From NCBI GenBank assembly GCA_964467585.1, contig CAYXRF010000001.1, positions 186,001 to 250,000 of the forward strand: a DNA stretch of 64,000 nt, written 5' to 3'. The position numbers and the translations under genes are program-made. The notes beneath the pieces are model-generated. The model did no database searches. It was given only the letters and a program-made list of their open reading frames with translations, and had not been told where the DNA came from. Of the stretch, positions 35,894 to 44,096 are shown piece after piece. Positions within the stretch are counted from its first letter, which is position 1; each line of letters begins with the position of its first letter. This DNA comes from CALVLD01 sp964467585. GTDB lineage: Bacteria > Bacillota > Clostridia > Christensenellales > CAG-138.

Positions 35894-35910
35894 GCCTCAA
35901 TAGGCGCATC
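35892..35910 (+). repeat. Copy 2 of the direct repeat flanking leuS
   Basis: AAGCCTCAATAGGCGCATC begins on the last base pair of the leuS stop codon and ends at the A-tract of the terminator. See copy 1 at 33324. Confidence 0.75.
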
Positions 35911-35957
35911 AAAAAACAAACGGGACGTCCTGCATGGTATGTGCGGCGTCCCTTTTT
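35911..35957. terminator. Bidirectional intrinsic terminator between leuS and pbp2
   Basis: GGGACG (35922-35927) pairs with CGTCCC (35947-35952), flanked by AAAAAACAAA on the left and TTTTTG on the right, so both the leuS transcript and the convergent mreC-pbp2 transcript can end here. Confidence 0.82.
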
Positions 35958-35990
35958 GTATGCAACAGCATCTGAATTTATGCTGCTTTA

Positions 35991-38537
35991 TCAGGGCGTA
36001 ACTTCATTCACTCCGGGCAATGTTTCAGTCGCCTGAGAATACAGCTTAGTGAAGTAATATGTAAGAATATCTTCAACTGCACCTGCGGATGAGCTGCCGG
36101 AAAGCCCGCTGGGTATACAGACAACAATTACGATATCGGGATCATCGTTGGGGGCAAAAGCAACAAACCAGCTTGTGTTTTGAATATCAATCGTAACGCC
36201 GCCCATCTGAGCGGAACCGGTTTTTCCGCTTGTTAATGCAAGATAACCGAGCGCAGCGTATTCAGCGCTGAAGGCGTCGCTGGCGGTACCTCTGTCTTCG
36301 GGAGATACAACGCCTGCCATACCCTGACGCAGCGCCTCCCAATAGGTGTCGGGCGCATCAATTTGGTTGAATACAGAAGGCTCAACGTCAAGAACGGTTT
36401 CGCCCGTAGGAGAAGACACAGAATCAACTATATGAGCGTCATATACAGTACCGCTGTTTGCAATGGCCGATACATATCGAGCAACGGCGATAGGAGTTAC
36501 AAGCATTATACCCTGCCCGATACCCGTACGGATGGTATAGGAAGCCTTCCATTGAAGCTCTGTCAAAAGGGAAGTAATCTCGCTGTCCCAGCTCTGCGCA
36601 CGGGATATTCCGTAGGGAATGCCAAGATTAAGCGATAGGATTTGCCGAACGTTAGCCCCCTTGCCCTTCAACGAACCATCCTGCAATGCCATGAGCTGTT
36701 GGGCGCAGGCGGATATAGCATCGTTGTCGATTTCAACACCGCGCACAGTCTGATAGCTTTTAAGGAGGCTTACAAGACTTCTGTACACAAGCAGCGGAAG
36801 CGATGTGTCTTGATTGTTGTAGGATCTTGTGTTGTCGTACATTGCGGTTTGCCCGCCGATGATTCCTGTGGTTTCTCCGGTAAGCTCGATTCCTGTGCGG
36901 CTTGCCAACCCAAGCTTTTCTGCCCAGTTTACAAGCCTGTCAATTCCGAGACGATAGGATACCTCGTAAAAATAATAGTTGCATGAGTTTTTGACAGCCT
37001 TAACAATATCCTGATCAGTGTGGTTCCAAGGATAACTCGTCCAACAGTTGGCATGAGTATCCACCTTTTTGCCCGTTTCCTCATCATAATAAATATACGG
37101 CGATTCATCGTCAATTGTTTCGTTAAGACCAACTGCACCTTCCATAAGACCCGCAAGCCCAGTACACATTTTGAAAACAGAACCGAGAGCAAGCTTCATT
37201 GAAATTGCCTTATTTCTTGTTGGTGTTGTTCTGTCCGCATAATCGTTGTCTTCATTAGGATCGCCGTAAAGATAATACACCTGCTCGTCCGTAAGCCCTT
37301 GTATGAACCAATTAGGATCGTAACCGGGATAGCTTGCCATGGCAAGTACCTCGCCTGAATTGCAGTCCATAACGACAATCGCACCGGTTTCGGCAAGGTC
37401 GATTTCATCATAATCGGCGTATGCTCCGTCAAATACGCCGTCCCCGTCAGGATCGATTTTGTTTTGTTCTTTTGTGTGAATGGCTTGAATGATATCATAC
37501 AATGCCTGCTCTGTGACTATCTGTAAGGGAAGATCAAGCGTTAGTGTGACGTCGTTTCCATCTGTTGCCGCAGTCGTGGACACGGTATTAATTATCGCAC
37601 CATTTGAATTGACCTCAAGCACAATTGCACCGTGATGCGCGGAGGTCGCACCGGTAAGGTACGTCTCCATTGTAGACTCCACGCCCGATACACCAATGTA
37701 ATCGTCATAAGAATAGCCGAGAGCAAGGAGCGCTTCAGCATTCTCCGCGCTCATCTTTTGACAATAGCCCACAACATGAGCAGCGGTTTCGCCATAGGGA
37801 TATACACGGGTTGTGCTTTGGGATGTTTGAAGTCCCGGCATTTCATCCGCCATCATTTCAATCTGAGCGACAACCTCAAGACTGACGTTGTATGCGATTG
37901 TAACGGGTACATATGCTCGATAATTGTTGAGCAAAACCTCTTGGCGTATAGAGATTATCTTGCGTGCTTCAGAAAAAGGAAGCTCCTCCGGTATGAACCA
38001 CAGCTCGCGCAAACGCAGGTACGCGTCCTCAGCGCTTATCCAAGTGCTCATATCATCAGGATCCTTCATTGAAAAGCCCATAACATTACAAAAATTGCGA
38101 TAGCGTGACTTAATAAAGGTTTCGCTTGTTACGCCGAAATCGTAGTATATCAGCCCGTTATCATCCATACAAATGTAGGAGGTATCAATTACGGAGCTGC
38201 CTCCGTCTTCGATGATGCCAATCGCCTTAATGAGGGCTTCCGTGTAAATCGCGCTGTCGTAATCGGTGCGATTATTTGCATCCCTTAAAAACTCAACATT
38301 GAAGCAGGTTTCGTCATATGCAAGCACAAGCCCGTTGCGATCAAGTATGCTGCCACGTTTGCCCTTTGTAACAATGGTTCGGCTTGCCATACTGTCCGCT
38401 TCAACCGCAAGCGTTTCTCCCTGAGCAATCGTAATAGTACCGAGCTGGTATGTCAGCGCACTCATCATCATGGCAAGAATAATCATTAGGATGATAATTC
38501 GTGATATAGGTTTTTTTGCAGTACTGCTTTTTTTCAC
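35991..38537 (-). CDS. mrdA: Penicillin-binding protein 2 (class B transpeptidase, elongasome)
   Basis: The 848-residue protein has a short cytoplasmic N-terminus, one membrane anchor (about 13-30), a dimerisation domain starting at GKRGSILDRNG and a transpeptidase domain with SVFK (Ser453), SCN (518-520) and KTG (772-774). An insertion of about 80 residues lies between SCN and KTG, as in clostridial PBP2. It cross-links peptidoglycan during lateral wall growth with MreC and MreD, encoded just upstream. The start is GTG (38537), overlapping the mreD stop as GTGA. Confidence 0.92.
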   Translation of the reverse strand: MKKSSTAKKPISRIIILMIILAMMMSALTYQLGTITIAQGETLAVEADSMASRTIVTKGKRGSILDRNGLVLAYDETCFNVEFLRDANNRTDYDSAIYTEALIKAIGIIEDGGSSVIDTSYICMDDNGLIYYDFGVTSETFIKSRYRNFCNVMGFSMKDPDDMSTWISAEDAYLRLRELWFIPEELPFSEARKIISIRQEVLLNNYRAYVPVTIAYNVSLEVVAQIEMMADEMPGLQTSQSTTRVYPYGETAAHVVGYCQKMSAENAEALLALGYSYDDYIGVSGVESTMETYLTGATSAHHGAIVLEVNSNGAIINTVSTTAATDGNDVTLTLDLPLQIVTEQALYDIIQAIHTKEQNKIDPDGDGVFDGAYADYDEIDLAETGAIVVMDCNSGEVLAMASYPGYDPNWFIQGLTDEQVYYLYGDPNEDNDYADRTTPTRNKAISMKLALGSVFKMCTGLAGLMEGAVGLNETIDDESPYIYYDEETGKKVDTHANCWTSYPWNHTDQDIVKAVKNSCNYYFYEVSYRLGIDRLVNWAEKLGLASRTGIELTGETTGIIGGQTAMYDNTRSYNNQDTSLPLLVYRSLVSLLKSYQTVRGVEIDNDAISACAQQLMALQDGSLKGKGANVRQILSLNLGIPYGISRAQSWDSEITSLLTELQWKASYTIRTGIGQGIMLVTPIAVARYVSAIANSGTVYDAHIVDSVSSPTGETVLDVEPSVFNQIDAPDTYWEALRQGMAGVVSPEDRGTASDAFSAEYAALGYLALTSGKTGSAQMGGVTIDIQNTSWFVAFAPNDDPDIVIVVCIPSGLSGSSSAGAVEDILTYYFTKLYSQATETLPGVNEVTP

Positions 38538-39055
38538 TTTTCGCCTTTCTCAATATCGATTGCTCCCTGTCGCCAAAGCGGACGATACAGCGCTTTGCGT
38601 TGGAACAGATGCACAATGGCGCATACGCCGCCTGTCAGCAGTGCCGAGGGCAGGATATATGCGGCAAGCATTAACGGATAGTTCGGCCTTGCACCCATAA
38701 GCAAAACGGCAACAAGAAAAATGTGTTCCTTTACAAATGAAGCAACCGCAGCTATAACGGTTGGAATTATCAGATTATCCGCGTAAAACTTTTTAAAAAA
38801 TATTCCCGCCACCGCCGCAGCGGAAATGTAGGCGATGGATGACAAGCCGACGACCTTATTGAAGAAAAGATCAATAATAAACCCTACTCCAAAGCCTATC
38901 GCGGCAGAGGGGGCGCCGCCGATGAGAACGCCTAACGATACGACAAGCGCCATTGTAACATCGGGACGAATGCCATAAAGATTAACGATGTTGAAGAATG
39001 TTGAATCAAGGTAAAGCGCGATGACAACCATGACGGCAATAAGCCATTTACGCAT
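38534..39055 (-). CDS. mreD: Rod shape-determining protein MreD
   Basis: The 173-residue polytopic membrane protein has about five helices and matches MreD in size, hydropathy and position between mreC and pbp2. MreD is the membrane partner of MreC in the elongasome. GGAGGTGA precedes the ATG; start and stop each overlap neighbours by 1-4 bases, so the three genes are coupled. Sequence conservation in MreD is low, so context carries much of the call. Confidence 0.88.
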   Translation of the reverse strand: MRKWLIAVMVVIALYLDSTFFNIVNLYGIRPDVTMALVVSLGVLIGGAPSAAIGFGVGFIIDLFFNKVVGLSSIAYISAAAVAGIFFKKFYADNLIIPTVIAAVASFVKEHIFLVAVLLMGARPNYPLMLAAYILPSALLTGGVCAIVHLFQRKALYRPLWRQGAIDIEKGEK

Positions 39056-39897
39056 CAGCCATCACCTCCAAAATCCGTAATGACCATTACCTCCTCGATA
39101 TGAAGAAAATCAACGGCGGGGGAGATTATTGCATTTACACCGTTGCTGTCGGTATCCAGAATGACCTCCTTTACAGTGCCGATAAGTATGCCCTTTGGGA
39201 AAATGCCCCCGACTCCGCTTGTGATAATTACGTCTCCGGGTACAATGTCGGTAAGGTCAGTTGGAAGATAGTAAAGCTCCAAGGTTGAGGTCTTGTCGTT
39301 TGTGCTCATAACTCCGCGAACCATGCAGTTGTCACGGGTGCGTTCAACCATAGAAGCAACCGTGATGGATGAATCGATAAGCGCGGTAACCTTGCACCAA
39401 TTAGCGCCGAGGTCTGTGACTTTTCCGATAAGTCCGTCTCCGCACATAACGGGCATATTTAGCTCAATGCCCTGATTTCTGCCTGCGTTTATTGTGATGA
39501 CGTCGAACCAAACGCCGCTTGAACGCCCTATAACCTTTGCAGTGACATATACAAAATCTGCAAATGTACCGGAATAATTCAACATTTCACGAAGCCGCTG
39601 ATTTTCATTTTGAAGCTCACTGTAATCAATCTGCGATTGCTGATACAGGGCAAGCTCCTGCTTGAGCCTTGCGTTTTCAAGATCGGCGTCGGTGGTATTG
39701 AATATATCTTGAAAAAAGCCTGAAATGGCGTTTGAGGCGGTTGCGGCAAAGGTTTGTATCGGGCGGAAAATTACCCCAACCGTGTTTTCAAGCCATGGTA
39801 TTGTGCGCGAACCGGCTGATAAAAAAGCAAGCACAAGCAAAGCCACGAGCGCGATGATCGTGATGAGCATTGATTTGTTTGCAAACAGTTTTTTCAA
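39055..39897 (-). CDS. mreC: Cell shape-determining protein MreC
   Basis: The product (280 residues from TTG) has one N-terminal membrane helix (about 10-28), a coiled coil (about 65-95, rich in ENARLKQELALYQQS and ELQNENQRLREML) and the double beta-barrel MreC domain. The TTG at 39897 was chosen because GGAGGA lies 6 bases upstream, while the frame's first ATG is 90 bp earlier, upstream of the promoter -10. It opens the mreC-mreD-pbp2 operon; mreB is not in the window. Confidence 0.92.
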   Translation of the reverse strand: MKKLFANKSMLITIIALVALLVLAFLSAGSRTIPWLENTVGVIFRPIQTFAATASNAISGFFQDIFNTTDADLENARLKQELALYQQSQIDYSELQNENQRLREMLNYSGTFADFVYVTAKVIGRSSGVWFDVITINAGRNQGIELNMPVMCGDGLIGKVTDLGANWCKVTALIDSSITVASMVERTRDNCMVRGVMSTNDKTSTLELYYLPTDLTDIVPGDVIITSGVGGIFPKGILIGTVKEVILDTDSNGVNAIISPAVDFLHIEEVMVITDFGGDG

Positions 39898-39937
39898 AGG
39901 ACGTCCTCCGAGCCGATTACATATATTTTCATTTTGT

Positions 39938-39966
39938 ATTATAGACCGAATCACGTCTTTTGGCAA
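39938..39966 (-). promoter_or_regulatory. Sigma-A promoter of mreC-mreD-pbp2
   Basis: On the minus strand: TTGCCA (39966-39961), 17-bp spacer, TATAAT (39943-39938), 41 bp before the TTG start of mreC. Confidence 0.82.
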
Positions 39967-40018
39967 TAGCACCGCATAATTCGTCATAAGACGTTAATAA
40001 TCATCAGGAAAACAGAGG

Positions 40019-40047
40019 TTGAAAAACATCCGCTAATAAACTATAAT
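40019..40047 (+). promoter_or_regulatory. Sigma-A promoter of glpK
   Basis: TTGAAA (40019-40024), 17-bp spacer, TATAAT (40042-40047). It is divergent from the mreC promoter; the two -35 boxes are 52 bp apart. The leader to glpK is about 68 nt with no obvious hairpin. Confidence 0.78.
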
Positions 40048-40121
40048 GCCGATAAGAGGTCAACGCCGTTTACCTCAGACTGCTTTTACAGACAGAATGG
40101 TTTTAGTGAGGTTTATTATTG

Positions 40122-41627
40122 ATGAAGAAATTCATACTTGCTCTTGATCAAGGCACCACAAGCTCACGTGCGATACTGTTTGACCGTGGCGGAGGCATTC
40201 ATGGCAACGCGCAGATTGAATTTGCGCAGCATTATCTTGAGGCGGGGTGGGTGGAACATGACCCCATGGAGATATTGCGCAGCCAAAAGCTTGCCGTAAC
40301 GGCTTCTATGGAGCAAAACGGCGTATGCGCATCCGATATAGCGGCAATCGGCATTACAAACCAAAGAGAAACAACGATTTTATGGGATAAATCAACAGGG
40401 CTTCCGATATACAACGCGATTGTGTGGCAGTGTCGCCGTACGGCGGGCATTTGTGAGAGACTGATTGCCGAGGGGTATTCGGACTATGTGCGCGAACACA
40501 CAGGGCTGCTGATCGACGCTTACTTTTCAGGCACAAAAATTAAATGGATACTTGACAATGTAAGCGGCGCACGCGAACGGGCAGCGCGCGGCGAGCTTCT
40601 TTTCGGAACAATAGATACATGGCTTATCTGGTGGCTGACGGGCGGAAAGTCTCATGTAACAGATTATTCTAACGCATCGCGTACAATGCTTTTTGATATT
40701 GACAAGCTGTGCTGGGATGCAAAGCTTCTGAACATTTTGGATATCCCAATGTGTATGCTTCCGAGGGTAATGCCGTCAAACGGTAATTTTGGCGTTGTTG
40801 CCGGAGGGATTTCGGGGCTTGAAGCTCTGGCGGGCATACCCATTTCAGGCGTTGCGGGAGATCAACAGGCGGCGCTGTTCGGTCAAGCTTGTTTTTCAAA
40901 GGGGCAGGCAAAAAACACATACGGAACAGGATGCTTTCTTGTTATGAACACCGGCGACAAATCAATGCGCAGCAAAAACGGGCTTATATCAACCATTGCG
41001 TGGGGCTTAAGCACAGGCGAGGTCGAGTATGCGCTTGAAGGCAGCGTCTTTAACGGCGGAAGCGTTATTAAGTGGCTTCGAGATGGATTAGGGCTTATAA
41101 AATCAGCACCGGAAATAAACATTCTTGCAGAGAGTGTTAAGGATTCGGGCGGAGTAGTGCTTGTCCCTGCATTTACGGGGCTTGGCGCACCCTATTGGGA
41201 TATGTATGCAAGAGGCACGATGGTCGGTATTACACGCGGCACAACGTCCGCACACATCGCAAGAGCCGTTCTCGACAGTATCGCATATCAAGTTGCGGAT
41301 CTTATCCATGCGATGGAAGACGACGTTGGATTTTCGATTGCAGAGCTTCGTGTTGACGGAGGGGCGTCGGTTTCAAACATACTTATGCAGATTCAGTCCG
41401 ATATGCTGGATGTTCGTATCAATCGTCCCGAGGTTGTAGAAACAACCGCTCTCGGCGCGGCGTATCTTGCCGGACTTGCGGTTGGATTCTGGAGCAGTCT
41501 TGAGGATATCGAAAAAAACCGCAAGGTCGAAAGGATATTTACGTCCCAAATCACCGAAGCGGAACGTCAAGCGGGCTTCAGAACATGGCACAGAGCCGTG
41601 GACCGTTCCCGCGGATGGGCAAACTGA
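40122..41627 (+). CDS. glpK: Glycerol kinase
   Basis: The 501-residue FGGY kinase starts MKKFILALDQGTTSSRAILFD and contains GITNQRETTILWDKSTG, NAIVWQCRRT, KNTYGTGCFLVMNTG and the FGGY C-terminal signature LRVDGGASVSNILMQ. It makes glycerol-3-phosphate from glycerol and ATP. The phospho-accepting histidine of PTS-regulated Firmicutes GlpK was not located with certainty. The ATG at 40122 was preferred to the TTG one codon earlier; GTGAGG lies about 11 bases upstream. No glpF or glpD is next to it; instead two malate/lactate enzymes follow. Confidence 0.95.
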   Translation: MKKFILALDQGTTSSRAILFDRGGGIHGNAQIEFAQHYLEAGWVEHDPMEILRSQKLAVTASMEQNGVCASDIAAIGITNQRETTILWDKSTGLPIYNAIVWQCRRTAGICERLIAEGYSDYVREHTGLLIDAYFSGTKIKWILDNVSGARERAARGELLFGTIDTWLIWWLTGGKSHVTDYSNASRTMLFDIDKLCWDAKLLNILDIPMCMLPRVMPSNGNFGVVAGGISGLEALAGIPISGVAGDQQAALFGQACFSKGQAKNTYGTGCFLVMNTGDKSMRSKNGLISTIAWGLSTGEVEYALEGSVFNGGSVIKWLRDGLGLIKSAPEINILAESVKDSGGVVLVPAFTGLGAPYWDMYARGTMVGITRGTTSAHIARAVLDSIAYQVADLIHAMEDDVGFSIAELRVDGGASVSNILMQIQSDMLDVRINRPEVVETTALGAAYLAGLAVGFWSSLEDIEKNRKVERIFTSQITEAERQAGFRTWHRAVDRSRGWAN

Positions 41628-41663
41628 CAAGCGGATCACTAATTAATATATATGGAGGATGTA

Positions 41664-42773
41664 ATGGAAACAAGACCCTATGTATCATGGAAAATGATAG
41701 GTGACTTTATGCACGATGCTTTTGTTGCATGCGGCATTCCCGATGGTGATGCAACAATCTGCGCAGATGTTTTGATGGAAAGCGACAGACGGGGCATTGA
41801 AAGCCATGGCTGCAATCGCTTCAAGCCAATCTACATTGATCGTATTCGTGCGGGCATACTCAATCCCATTACTGAGATTGAAATTGTCAGGGAAACTCCT
41901 ACAACCGTTGTGATGGACGCTCATGACGGCATGGGCATGGTGGCAAGCCACAAATGCATGGAGATGCTTATTGAAAAAGCAAAAAAGTTTGGGCTTGCGA
42001 TGGGCGCAATACGCAACTCGTCTCACTATGGTATCGCCGGATACTGGGCTACAATGGCAACAAAAGAGGGGATGATTGGATTTACCGGAACAAACGCACG
42101 CCCAAGCATCGCGCCGACATTCGGCATTGAAAATATGCTGGGCACGAACCCGCTGACATTTGCGCTGCCGACAGACGAGGACTTCCCGTTTGTTATCGAC
42201 TGCGCAACATCAATTACGCAGCGCGGAAAAATTGAATACTTTGCGCGCAACGGCATGGACACGCCAGCAGGCATGGTAATAAGCGAAGATGGAAAAGCGC
42301 TTACAGACAGCGATGAGATACTTCAAGACCTTACCAAAGGCACTGCGGCGCTTGCACCTCTTGGTGGGATAGGCGATGGGCTTGCAGGCTATAAGGGTTA
42401 CGGCTATGCAACCGTTGTTGAGGTGCTTTCCGCCGCGCTTGCCGGGGGAAGCTATCTGAAAATGCTTACAGGATATGACGAAAACGGCAATCGCCGCCCA
42501 TATCATCTGGGGCATTACTTCCTTGTTGTCGATCCCGATGCATTCCTCGGTCAGTCCGAGTTCAAAAAAATCTGTGGCGATATACTGCGCGAGCTCAGAG
42601 ACTCAAAGAAGGCCCCGGGGCAGGACAAAATATATACCGCAGGTGAAAAAGAGTATTTGGCTTGGCTGGACAGAAAAGACAAGGGAACGCCCGTCAGCGA
42701 GGGGGTTCAAAAAGACCTTGTTGCGGTCAGAGATATGTATAATCTCAATTATAAATTCCCGTTTGAAAACTGA
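41664..42773 (+). CDS. Ldh2-family malate/L-lactate (or ureidoglycolate) dehydrogenase
   Basis: The 369-residue NAD(P)-dependent oxidoreductase belongs to the LDH2/MDH2 family: SDRRGIESHGCNRF, IRNSSHYGIAGYWA, MLGTNPLTFALP and LGGIGDGLAGYKGYG are typical. Members act on malate, lactate, sulfolactate or ureidoglycolate, and sequence alone does not choose among them; the following malic enzyme favours malate. The ATG at 41664 follows TGGAGG directly, so the ATG twelve bases earlier, which overlaps that site, was not used. The gene lies 36 bp after glpK with no terminator between. Confidence 0.88.
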   Translation: METRPYVSWKMIGDFMHDAFVACGIPDGDATICADVLMESDRRGIESHGCNRFKPIYIDRIRAGILNPITEIEIVRETPTTVVMDAHDGMGMVASHKCMEMLIEKAKKFGLAMGAIRNSSHYGIAGYWATMATKEGMIGFTGTNARPSIAPTFGIENMLGTNPLTFALPTDEDFPFVIDCATSITQRGKIEYFARNGMDTPAGMVISEDGKALTDSDEILQDLTKGTAALAPLGGIGDGLAGYKGYGYATVVEVLSAALAGGSYLKMLTGYDENGNRRPYHLGHYFLVVDPDAFLGQSEFKKICGDILRELRDSKKAPGQDKIYTAGEKEYLAWLDRKDKGTPVSEGVQKDLVAVRDMYNLNYKFPFEN

Positions 42774-42790
42774 CGAATTGGAGATACCAA

Positions 42791-43966
42791 ATGGATTACG
42801 CCGAAGAATCCCTGCGTCTGCATGAAAAATGGCAGGGCAAAATTGAAGTTATTGCAACCGTACCCGTAAGCAGCAAGGATGACCTTTCGCTTGCATATAC
42901 ACCGGGCGTCGCGCAGCCTTGTCTTGAAATACAAAAGGATGTGAACAAGAGCTACACACTTACGCGTCGCCACAACCTGTGCCTTGTTGTAACAGACGGC
43001 ACCGCCGTTCTTGGGCTTGGAGATATCGGGCCCGAGGCGGGTATGCCCGTTATGGAGGGAAAGTGCGTGCTTTTCAAAGCCTTTGGCGGCGTGGACGCAT
43101 TTCCTCTCTGCATAAAGAGCAAGAACGTCGATGATATTGTAAACACCATATACCTCATTTCCGGCAGCTTTGGCGGAATTAACCTTGAGGATATTTCAGC
43201 ACCGCGCTGCTTTGAAATTGAACGTCGGCTGAAGCAGATGTGCGATATACCGATTTTTCATGACGATCAGCATGGCACGGCCGTCATAACGCTTGCGGGA
43301 CTTACAAATGCGCTGAAGGTTGTTAGAAAGAACAAGCGGGATGTGCGTGTTGTGATTAACGGCGCCGGAGCCGCAAGCATATCGATTGCAAGACGTCTTT
43401 TAAGCGATGGCTTTGTTGACATAACCATATGCGACCGCAAGGGGATTATATTCGACGGAAGAACAGATGGAATGAATCCTATCAAGTGTGAAATGGCAAA
43501 GGTTACAAACAAAAGCTGTATGCGCGGCACGCTTGCTGACGCAATGATAAACGCAGATGTTTTCATTGGCGTTTCTGCCCCCAATACGGTGTCCGTGGAT
43601 ATGGTTAGATCCATGGCGCGTGACGCCATTGTCTTTGCCTGCGCTAATCCCACGCCGGAGATTTTCCCTGACGATGCAAAGACGGGGGGAGCAGCGGTAA
43701 TTGCCACAGGCAGAAGCGACTTTCCAAATCAGATAAACAATGTGCTTGCCTTCCCGGGCATATTCAGAGGTGCATTTGATGTGCGCGCAAGCGAAATCAA
43801 CGATATGATGATGAACGCCGCAGCAAAAGCGCTTGCAGAGCTTATTTCGGATGATGAGCTGAGTGCGGACTACATAATCCCCAAAGCATTTGATCCGAGG
43901 GTATGCAAGGCGGTATCCGCCGCGGTAGCGGACGCGGCAAGACGAAGCGGGGCCGCAAGGCTCTGA
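42791..43966 (+). CDS. NAD(P)-dependent malic enzyme
   Basis: The 391-residue protein is a short bacterial malic enzyme: LAYTPGVAQPCLEI, TDGTAVLGLGDIGPEAGMPVMEGK, FHDDQHGTAVIT, a Rossmann GAGAASISIAR and ANPTPEI. It converts malate to pyruvate and CO2. It lacks the phosphotransacetylase-like extension of the long forms. TTGGAGA precedes the ATG. With glpK and the Ldh2-type gene it forms one unit ended by the strong hairpin at 43981. Confidence 0.93.
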   Translation: MDYAEESLRLHEKWQGKIEVIATVPVSSKDDLSLAYTPGVAQPCLEIQKDVNKSYTLTRRHNLCLVVTDGTAVLGLGDIGPEAGMPVMEGKCVLFKAFGGVDAFPLCIKSKNVDDIVNTIYLISGSFGGINLEDISAPRCFEIERRLKQMCDIPIFHDDQHGTAVITLAGLTNALKVVRKNKRDVRVVINGAGAASISIARRLLSDGFVDITICDRKGIIFDGRTDGMNPIKCEMAKVTNKSCMRGTLADAMINADVFIGVSAPNTVSVDMVRSMARDAIVFACANPTPEIFPDDAKTGGAAVIATGRSDFPNQINNVLAFPGIFRGAFDVRASEINDMMMNAAAKALAELISDDELSADYIIPKAFDPRVCKAVSAAVADAARRSGAARL

Positions 43967-43980
43967 TTAGCAGAAGCAGG

Positions 43981-44014
43981 TCAAGCGGGGCGCAGCCGCT
44001 CCGCTTGATTTTTG
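43981..44014 (+). terminator. Intrinsic terminator after malic enzyme
   Basis: A 12-bp stem (43981-43992 with 43997-44008, TCAAGCGG/CCGCTTGA outer arms, one G-U pair inside), 4-nt loop, then TTTTTG. It ends 15 bp after the stop codon. Confidence 0.88.
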
Positions 44015-44016
44015 TG

Positions 44017-44045
44017 TTGAAAAGCAAATTGTTTAATTGTATAAT
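44017..44045 (+). promoter_or_regulatory. Sigma-A promoter of the tkt-lepA-hemW unit
   Basis: TTGAAA (44017-44022), 17-bp spacer, TATAAT (44040-44045), starting two bases after the preceding terminator. Confidence 0.78.
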
Positions 44046-44096
44046 GGTAAAGAAATCAATATTTTTCCCGATGAGGATAAACAAACGGAGGCTATG

